From Candidatus Zhuqueibacterota bacterium RBG_16_48_16 (GTDB lineage: Bacteria > Zhuqueibacterota > Zhuqueibacteria > Residuimicrobiales > Sediminimicrobiaceae), in assembly GCA_001771235.1 (NCBI GenBank), contig METF01000266.1, positions 124-11,034 of the forward strand: a DNA stretch of 10,911 nucleotides. Reading direction: 5' to 3'. Within the stretch, counting starts at the first letter, position 1. Each line of letters opens with the position of its first letter. Under the pieces are notes generated by a model. The model was not told the DNA's origin. It saw nothing but the letters and a program-made list of their open reading frames with translations, and did no database searches. A program made the translations under genes and the position numbers. This document shows positions 8,301-10,911 of this stretch, one piece after another.

Positions 8301-9942
8301 TCAGCAGCTTGGGAATATGGCGAATGAGAACACGCCTGTCGAAATAACAGCGGTGATCAAAGATAACAACCGCGTCGAGCGCGGATGGCTGCAATATTGG
8401 CAGGGAGGCCAGCGCACAAAAAGCACTCTCGACATGACGCCGCTGAATGATTCGACATATTCGGCCACGGTTCCGGCAGCGAGTGTGACCAGCCGCGGGT
8501 TGGAATATATCATCCTGGCGAACGACGGCATCTCTAACGCCAGGGAGCCGAAGGATGGAAGCCGATACAAGTCCTATTCTGTGCGGGTAAAAGTAACCGG
8601 AGAGTCGGGTGAGGGCCTGCAAAAGCCGGGAGAGCTTGTTTTCGGACAGGACGAAAATGCATACCGCATGGTCTCTTTGCCGATTGAAGTCGATGATCCT
8701 TCGGCGCAGGCCGTTCTCGAAGACGACCTGGGTGGATTCGACACGAAAGATTGGCGGTTCTTCTACTGGAGCACCCTGGATGCCGAATATCTCGAATATC
8801 CGAAAACAGGCCCGTTGTTGCCCGGCAAGGCGTTTTGGCTTATAACGGCCGCAAGTGGCCAACAAATCGATGCGGGGCCGGGCATTTCCGTCGATACCAG
8901 GGAGCCGTTCGTCGTGCCACTGCGCCGCGGTTGGAATGATATTGGCAATCCGTTTAACTTTGCCATTGAGTGGAGAGATATATTCCTGGCCAGTGCAACG
9001 GACACGCAAAAAGTCTTCGGGCCGTACACCTACCAGGGTGACTGGCTGCTCAAGGTCGATCTGGATAAAATGCTCCAGTGGGAGGGCTATACTTTTTATA
9101 CCGAATACGACGATATCTCCCTCACCATACCGCCTGTGGAAGCGAGGATGACACTACAAAAAAGAGCCGTACCATACAAATTCAAAAATACCGACTGGTA
9201 TTACTCCATTGCCGTTAAAATCGACAAGGCGACGGACTCGGGCAACTATTTCGGCTTTTCCGAAAAAGCGACCCAAGATTGGGACTATGGCTATGATTTC
9301 ATCGAGCCGCCCAATGTGGGTTCCTACGTTTCGCTGGCCTTTCCACACGAGGAGTACGAGCTGTACGCCGATCGATACGCCTGCGATTTTCGCAACACCC
9401 AGGAGGGCGATATATGGCATTTTGAGGTTTCCAGTAACATGACCGACGGGGAAGCCGAGTTGTCTTTTCATAAACACAAGCCGTTGCCTGCTAATTATCA
9501 TCTCACACTTGTCGACCGGGACGCGAATTTGTCGGTGAATCTGCTGGCGGATTCCAGTTATTCGTTCTGGTTCTCGGCAAGGGAGCCTGTCCGGCATTTT
9601 AAAATTATCGTGGGTGACGATAACTTTATGAACGCCCGGCAGCAGGAAATGCCGGAAGAGCCATCCCAGTATTCCCTCGTTCAAAATTATCCCAATCCCT
9701 TTAACGGCTCCACAATGATCAGCTATGAGCTGAAAAAGACGATTCAGGTGAGAATAGCCATATATAATTTGCTGGCGCAACGGGTGAAACTCGTTTACGA
9801 AGGCAAGCTGGAAAAAGGCTATCATCAATACCGTTGGGACGCCAGGGATGATAATGGCCGCGATTTAGGCACCGGCATCTATATACTGCGGCTGGAAACA
9901 TCCGAATTTACTTCGACGCGAAAGATGATTTTTATGCGCTGA
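2347..9942 (+). CDS. Giant secreted multidomain protein with FG-GAP propeller, tandem Ig-like modules and T9SS type A sorting domain
   Basis: This 2531-residue protein has no recognisable enzyme domain, so a surface, adhesion or matrix role is inferred. Residues 1-31 form a signal peptide: basic KIKK, a hydrophobic core, then a likely cut after AGA before QK. Residues about 34-133 resemble a Big_5 Ig-like domain. Residues about 140-510 carry seven FG-GAP/VCBS motifs (first Asp at 160, 210, 262, 324, 381, 434, 483), fitting a seven-bladed calcium-binding propeller. Residues 513-624 are Fn3-like, with a DSDGDGL turn. A half module (625-727) and four tandem modules of 307-317 residues (728-1975) follow, then an Ig-like domain (1976 to ~2085). 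A region with GWNDIGNPF (from 2195) comes next, and the last 90 residues are a YPNPFN sorting domain. The protein should cross the inner membrane by Sec and the outer membrane by the type IX system. The start is the TTG at 2347: the frame is open back to a stop at 2278 with no ATG or GTG, and TTG places the signal peptide correctly. A weak AGAGA lies at 2336-2340. Confidence 0.93.
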   Translation: MLRFADKIKKIIVYPLSAIFIVLAFANPAGAQKIVEVGPLPNAPGVPVNQDIRAKFDKAVDASTVNANTFVVHGEKSGRIAGIIDYDSSTQTATFSPLEFYLPGDRVVVTVTNQVKTIAGNSSISPFVWEFDVRAAQGSGEFTSVSFNVDMSLYAAAAADFDGDGVCDFALSGSNNDGIYLQIFYYKNGTLTAGDRIQLNFLVRPMYVADLNGDSITDLLLVHRQNQRISVCYVKGNGKLEMGPTMLVGKSDTEPRSAILEDLNQDGYIDIAIFKRSKNENDNLLISVLLSDGKGNFGAGKPNYRQFFEDAHYAAAGECLFARDFNNDGFIDLALTTSGSSARIGLFMNPGDGRMFPDVPSREISLENYNGGDLESAFAVDLSGDQLPDILAADYSGNRYFSFLHQGVQGNLPDFSAPAIQEVNQNPFWTDYGDLDADGDFDAAVIGNRSFDFITLFNDGAGHLNNITSHQIPKAPRMFATGDFDNNQALDFVVADSSGEITFLINDTAGNHSPEAPVLLSPESGTLSGQLNQSLVWEAPKDSDGDGLHFIVEITNLNDPSSTPSFYDSRIIPDRFTPNAPVPQGSGPVSIGVTFPAEGDYRWKVTAFDGKVNGPTSRSSILGFDLTAPSALALSFPDAGFDDHWFAAQSADVVNVELTYTELHADKAVLATSELGGTLENTDIPSGVDQQAIFQIPVENKDEGRYDISATVHDLAGNQNQVESWLGLDTGPPEGTLASVSETTSLSEAIHVTWGGGSDGNGSGLSGFYSVHVRVDDGPWEAWLDNTQATDSLYEGVHQHRYAFEAAAYDHLGQLEEFLNIEEATAYVDTTADDLTPPGKPIRPVANGKNPSDWLNGDEFVIEWQAPPDKSGVTKSFWRTGQPPLSNNDFEGTDGPIGPIFYQMKADGQLPLYIWLADARDNVDYKNYASVLLRRDTVSPVIHQVVFTSPAPQYVSPEIIPWYNANRTPEFRTRISYSESHPRLVEMDTGGLAGVLQKTNLPNADSSSVELLIRTSLAADGVYDFTIALSDSANIQAVSARSVGMDKSAPFGCIASGDSPSYSPEFQVSWSSGNDPSGSGLSGKYTVYVKKDDSPWTVWLSETELAQSDFTGEYGHSYGFEAISMDNVGNLEKINGQAETTVQVVEPYNDDDPPSAPGNIAADDGNPSPWKSNPDFSIDWVNPDDSSGIVKSWYKLDNPPTSNGDTSGSAKGKPPVRLAATKEDGQWLYLWLEDGKGNADYRNHASVLLKWDGSEPVIDSTVFIDPMYGKNWYNPSIIDKTRLAVYVSEDNLRSVDLSSSLEIESSPAATAESHVEFFQISFPPSADTTYAINVTATDSAGNTALQSVVLALDDRPPFGTTAVSPGKRQPGEFLVTWGGASDGHGAGISGIYDVRVKIDEDDWQPWQVRFNGEEARYSGEEGHSYSFEAAGYDFLGNREPLNGVAETTTQIDVAFVDIEPPGSPENLSVNGSNPGPWSNVPLFEIRWDNPDDASGIARCYYKISSPPSSVDDTTGSGSANPPLRVNLVEQGQVHLYLWLEDGSGNADFSTAKEVLLRYDATPPKISQSLIRNAQFDGSWVNPDSIQKAEIRIYYDEIYADTAQLAADFLENKIVKTDIGTGVGQYVDYEIDLPDVADDCYKVFTIISDSAGNITTDSLQLCLDSTAPSGANAVSPATSLSNHFTISWEGGNRGSDGQGSGLSGEFDVRIRQESNEWYPLLERAKTLTVSYLGEQGQTYSFEVVAWDNVGNREEFTGSAETTTIIDTLFIDTTPPEPPHQLAVKGQTPGGWQNNPLFELSWENPVDPSGIAKVYYKLGSPPQSNADTTGTRPVGDSILVQVSEQYAQDFFLWLQDGKGNVDFKNHSNITLKYDATQPVVNEVYFADPDFGSDFYNQAGKKEAQIGVVFDERVPYRMQLRSGFLSSPKIVDGLFPARGDSVILPLSIRDLADGSYWVTVALEDSAGNVSEPESLLLNLDSTPPAIAYQQLGNMANENTPVEITAVIKDNNRVERGWLQYWQGGQRTKSTLDMTPLNDSTYSATVPAASVTSRGLEYIILANDGISNAREPKDGSRYKSYSVRVKVTGESGEGLQKPGELVFGQDENAYRMVSLPIEVDDPSAQAVLEDDLGGFDTKDWRFFYWSTLDAEYLEYPKTGPLLPGKAFWLITAASGQQIDAGPGISVDTREPFVVPLRRGWNDIGNPFNFAIEWRDIFLASATDTQKVFGPYTYQGDWLLKVDLDKMLQWEGYTFYTEYDDISLTIPPVEARMTLQKRAVPYKFKNTDWYYSIAVKIDKATDSGNYFGFSEKATQDWDYGYDFIEPPNVGSYVSLAFPHEEYELYADRYACDFRNTQEGDIWHFEVSSNMTDGEAELSFHKHKPLPANYHLTLVDRDANLSVNLLADSSYSFWFSAREPVRHFKIIVGDDNFMNARQQEMPEEPSQYSLVQNYPNPFNGSTMISYELKKTIQVRIAIYNLLAQRVKLVYEGKLEKGYHQYRWDARDDNGRDLGTGIYILRLETSEFTSTRKMIFMR
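2764..3876 (+). repeat. Seven FG-GAP/VCBS motifs forming a predicted seven-bladed beta-propeller (inside the giant protein)
   Basis: Seven copies of a D-x-[DN]-x-D-G-x-x-D calcium-loop motif occur at residues 160, 210, 262, 324, 381, 434 and 483 of the giant protein, spaced 49 to 62 residues apart. Examples are DFDGDGVCD, DLNQDGYID and DFNNDGFID. Motifs 1, 3, 4 and 6 keep the canonical DG. Motif 2 (DLNGDSITD), motif 5 (DLSGDQLPD) and motif 7 (DFDNNQALD) have lost it and may bind calcium poorly. The count of seven matches integrin-alpha-like propellers, which mediate protein or glycan contact. The fold is inferred from motif count and spacing. Confidence 0.85.
4528..8271 (+). repeat. Four tandem ~310-residue modules (inside the giant protein)
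   Basis: The copies run 4528-5478, 5479-6399, 6400-7329 and 7330-8271 (951, 921, 930 and 942 bases; all multiples of three). Each module has three parts. Part A has the pattern WGGxSDGxGSGLSGxYxVxVR, then DDxPW, GHxYxFEA and AETT. Part B has PPxxP, NGxNPxPW, IxWxNPxDxSGI, YYKLxxPPxSNxDTTG and LYLWLEDGxGNxDY. Part C has PVI, DP, WYNP and ends in DSAGN and LxLD. An extra part C at 4219-4527 precedes copy 1. Copy 1 is the most divergent in part B, with FWRTGQPPLSNN in place of the YYKL stretch. The parts look like Ig/Fn3-type beta-sandwiches, probably giving a long stalk. The copies are clearly related as protein but well diverged as DNA, so the duplication is old and maintained by selection. 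Confidence 0.9.
9670..9942 (+). other. Type A T9SS C-terminal sorting domain (end of the giant protein)
   Basis: The final 90 residues (2442-2531) begin YSLVQNYPNPFNGSTMISYE and continue with a VRIAIYNLLAQRV strand, a YHQYRWDARDDNGRDLGTGIY turn region and a final KMIFMR. This is the order seen in type A (TIGR04183-like, FlgD-like Ig fold) sorting domains: YPNPFN, I/V-x-IYN, WD-x-DxxG, G-x-Y and a basic-hydrophobic end. In characterised type IX systems such domains direct export across the outer membrane and are usually removed as the protein is attached to the surface or released. The secretion machinery itself is not in this window. Confidence 0.9.
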
Positions 9943-9976
9943 TTTTTCTTTTTATGGGATCTGCTCAGAGGTTCTT

Positions 9977-10052
9977 GCCACGAAGACACCAAAACACCAA
10001 GACTCACAAAGCATTCACTTGGTGTGGATTAGTGGCTTTGGGCCCTTGTGGC
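9977..10052. repeat. Imperfect palindromic repeat, probable dispersed intergenic element
   Basis: The gap between two genes holds an inverted repeat. The outer arms are GCCAC (9977-9981) and GTGGC (10048-10052), extendable by a G-T and an A-T pair. The inner arms are ACACCAAG (9994-10001) and CTTGGTGT (10018-10025), around a 16-base loop. The left arm also contains ACACCAA twice, 8 bases apart (9986 and 9994). The segment GCCACGAAGACACCAA resembles a family of palindromes I recall in many Bacteroidota, Chlorobi-like and Planctomycetes genomes, where they are often mis-called as short proteins rich in RRHxDTK; this recollection is unchecked. No T-run follows, so a classical intrinsic terminator is unlikely. 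The element ends 16 bases before the start codon of the next gene, so it would lie in that gene's leader if transcription starts upstream. Confidence 0.65.
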
Positions 10053-10068
10053 GTGATTGGTGACAAAT

Positions 10069-10803
10069 ATGAGAATGAAAACAGCAAAAATAGCTCTATG
10101 GATACTTGCCATCTTTGGCATTGCCAATGCCCGTGTACTATCACAGGATTCTACCGAAAGCGCTTTATCGCAGGGTATTGCCTATTTTTACAATGCCAAT
10201 TTTGAAATGGCCATTCAGCAGATCCGCTCCGCTCTTGAATCCGATTCTCTGGCCGGCTCGGAACAATTTACAGCGAACATTTATCTTGCTTTTTCCCTGA
10301 TCCGTCAACAGGCGGACGATGAGGAGGCTGAGACCTGTTTTGAGAGAGCCATCGCCGCCCAGCCGGATGCCGGTCTCGATGCGCGCATCATTCCACCCGA
10401 TTTGTACGACCGCTTCCAAACGGTGCGGAGGCGCTCTTTAGGCGGAATATACATCGATTCCGATCCCATGTATTCAAGAGCCGTGGTGATCGATACGACC
10501 GGGCAAAGGTTTAAGGAGCAGGTCACTCCGGCGATATTCGACAATCTTTTTGCCGGCAGCTATTATGTCATGGTTGAGAGAGAAAAGTACGACGATTATG
10601 TCGATCTGGTCAACATCACCGCGGGGGAAATCGATACGTTGTTTGTTGCCTTAAAAGAGAAAAAGAAGCCGTTTTTCAACAACTGGTGGGCCTGGGGAAG
10701 CGGCTTTGCCGTCGCCGCCATATTGTTTATGGTCGATTGGGGAGGTGAAGATCAGCCTGCGAAAACGTCTCAGGAATTGCCTGTTCCTCCGGAGCGCCCT
10801 TGA
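10069..10803 (+). CDS. TPR-like and PEGA-domain periplasmic protein with C-terminal membrane anchor
   Basis: The 244-residue product begins with a signal peptide or N-terminal anchor (MRMKTAKIALWILAIFGIA), possibly cut near residue 21-26. A helical, TPR-like region at about 30-100 follows (ALSQGIAYFYNANFEMAIQQ, then AETCFERAIAAQP). The linker PPDLYDRFQTVRR (109-121) leads into a PEGA domain at about 125-196, with GGIYIDSDP, FDNLFAGSYYVMVEREKYDD and a final LFVAL strand. After KEKKK there is an aromatic-rich hydrophobic segment (about 203-222) and a short polar, Pro-rich tail. The TPR-PEGA-anchor order is a recurrent envelope protein type in this bacterial group, but its function is not established. 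The ATG at 10069 is preferred because GGTGA (10059-10063) lies 5 bases upstream; an ATG two codons later is the alternative. The frame extends back to TTG at 10057 and GTG at 10060, next to the palindromic repeat, but both fall in or before the ribosome-binding site. The PEGA domain links it to the pseudokinase gene two genes upstream. Confidence 0.85.
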   Translation: MRMKTAKIALWILAIFGIANARVLSQDSTESALSQGIAYFYNANFEMAIQQIRSALESDSLAGSEQFTANIYLAFSLIRQQADDEEAETCFERAIAAQPDAGLDARIIPPDLYDRFQTVRRRSLGGIYIDSDPMYSRAVVIDTTGQRFKEQVTPAIFDNLFAGSYYVMVEREKYDDYVDLVNITAGEIDTLFVALKEKKKPFFNNWWAWGSGFAVAAILFMVDWGGEDQPAKTSQELPVPPERP

Positions 10804-10847
10804 TCTTAATGCCTTTCATCGGCAGGGTATAAAATATCACGAACGAT

Positions 10848-10911
10848 TTGCTGACATACGAGCGCGAGCTGTGGAGCAAGGGATTTTTTCAGGTCGCCGG
10901 CATCGATGAAG
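10848..10911 (+). CDS. rnhB: Ribonuclease HII, N-terminal fragment (cut by window end)
   Basis: The last 64 bases encode, from TTG at 10848, MLTYERELWSKGFFQVAGID followed by E at the window edge. The pattern YExxLWxxGxxxVAGIDE matches the beginning of ribonuclease HII. There the Asp-Glu pair (of DEAGRG) is part of the metal-binding active site that cuts the RNA strand of RNA-DNA hybrids and single ribonucleotides in DNA. The frame is closed by TAA at 10830, and no ATG or GTG lies between, so the start must be non-standard: TTG at 10848 or CTG at 10851 places it correctly for the family. No good ribosome binding site is visible, although AGGG occurs at 10824-10827. The gap to the preceding gene is 44 bases on the same strand. 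Only 21 codons are seen, so the identity rests on the motif alone. Confidence 0.72.
   Translation, partial: MLTYERELWSKGFFQVAGIDE

Noticed and set aside
8257..9009. Open frame of 250 codons on the - strand
   Set aside because: It is antisense to the Ig-like and GWNDIGNPF regions of the giant protein, with no recognisable domain or start signal. It looks like a by-product of codon bias on the + strand.
9154..9828. Open frame of 224 codons on the - strand
   Set aside because: It is antisense to the C-terminal region and sorting domain of the giant protein, both of which are conserved on the + strand. No independent coding evidence was seen.
9943..9976. T-rich stretch after the giant gene as a terminator
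   Set aside because: The T-run follows the stop codon directly without a preceding stable hairpin, and the palindrome lies downstream of it, not upstream.
9954..10205. Small + strand frame with PRRHQNTKTHK-like residues
   Set aside because: It is a translation of the palindromic repeat and then runs out of frame into the TPR-PEGA gene. Such frames are a known kind of false hypothetical protein.
10706..10909. Small + strand frame overlapping the end of the TPR-PEGA gene and the right edge
   Set aside because: It overlaps 98 bases of a supported gene in another frame. The frame ending in VAGIDE at the right edge matches RNase HII instead.
1..10911. CRISPR array, tRNA, rRNA or transposase genes
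   Set aside because: I saw no short regularly spaced direct repeats with unique spacers, no structured RNA gene and no transposase or integrase motif. The only long repeats are the protein-coding modules.

Overview
The window reads as a chromosomal segment from an FCB-group bacterium of the Calditrichota / KSB1 / Ignavibacteria / Cloacimonadota kind. This rests on the large secreted protein with a C-terminal YPNPFN-type (type A, type IX secretion) sorting domain, on PEGA-domain membrane proteins, and on the weak Shine-Dalgarno signals. The phylum is an inference; no rRNA or tRNA gene is present to settle it. All supported genes lie on the + strand.

Layout: 1-198 is a non-coding, AT-rich leader, possibly with the tail of an upstream gene. 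199-2268 encodes a membrane-anchored protein with a cytoplasmic kinase-like domain, one transmembrane helix and about three periplasmic PEGA-like domains. The kinase domain lacks the catalytic residues and looks like a pseudokinase. After 78 bases, 2347-9942 encodes a 2531-residue secreted protein. Its order is signal peptide, Ig-like (Big_5-like) domain, a seven-motif FG-GAP/VCBS beta-propeller, an Fn3-like domain, four tandem modules of about 310 residues, another Ig-like domain, a 'GWNxIGNPF' region and a T9SS sorting domain. The 126-base gap after it (9943-10068) holds an imperfect palindromic repeat at 9977-10052 that resembles a dispersed element seen in many environmental genomes. 10069-10803 encodes a signal-peptide/TPR-like/PEGA protein with a C-terminal hydrophobic anchor. 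The right edge (10848-10911) holds the first 21 codons of what looks like ribonuclease HII (rnhB), cut by the window end.

Working together: a pseudokinase-PEGA protein spanning the inner membrane, a periplasmic TPR-PEGA protein and a giant surface or secreted protein sit in one co-directional run. A plausible but unproven reading is an envelope or surface module. The giant protein would be exported through the type IX system and act in adhesion or matrix formation, and the two PEGA proteins would sense or scaffold at the inner membrane. rnhB is a housekeeping gene and probably marks the edge of this module. The least described elements are the dead kinase with PEGA domains, the ~310-residue tandem module and the palindromic repeat next to the TPR-PEGA gene.
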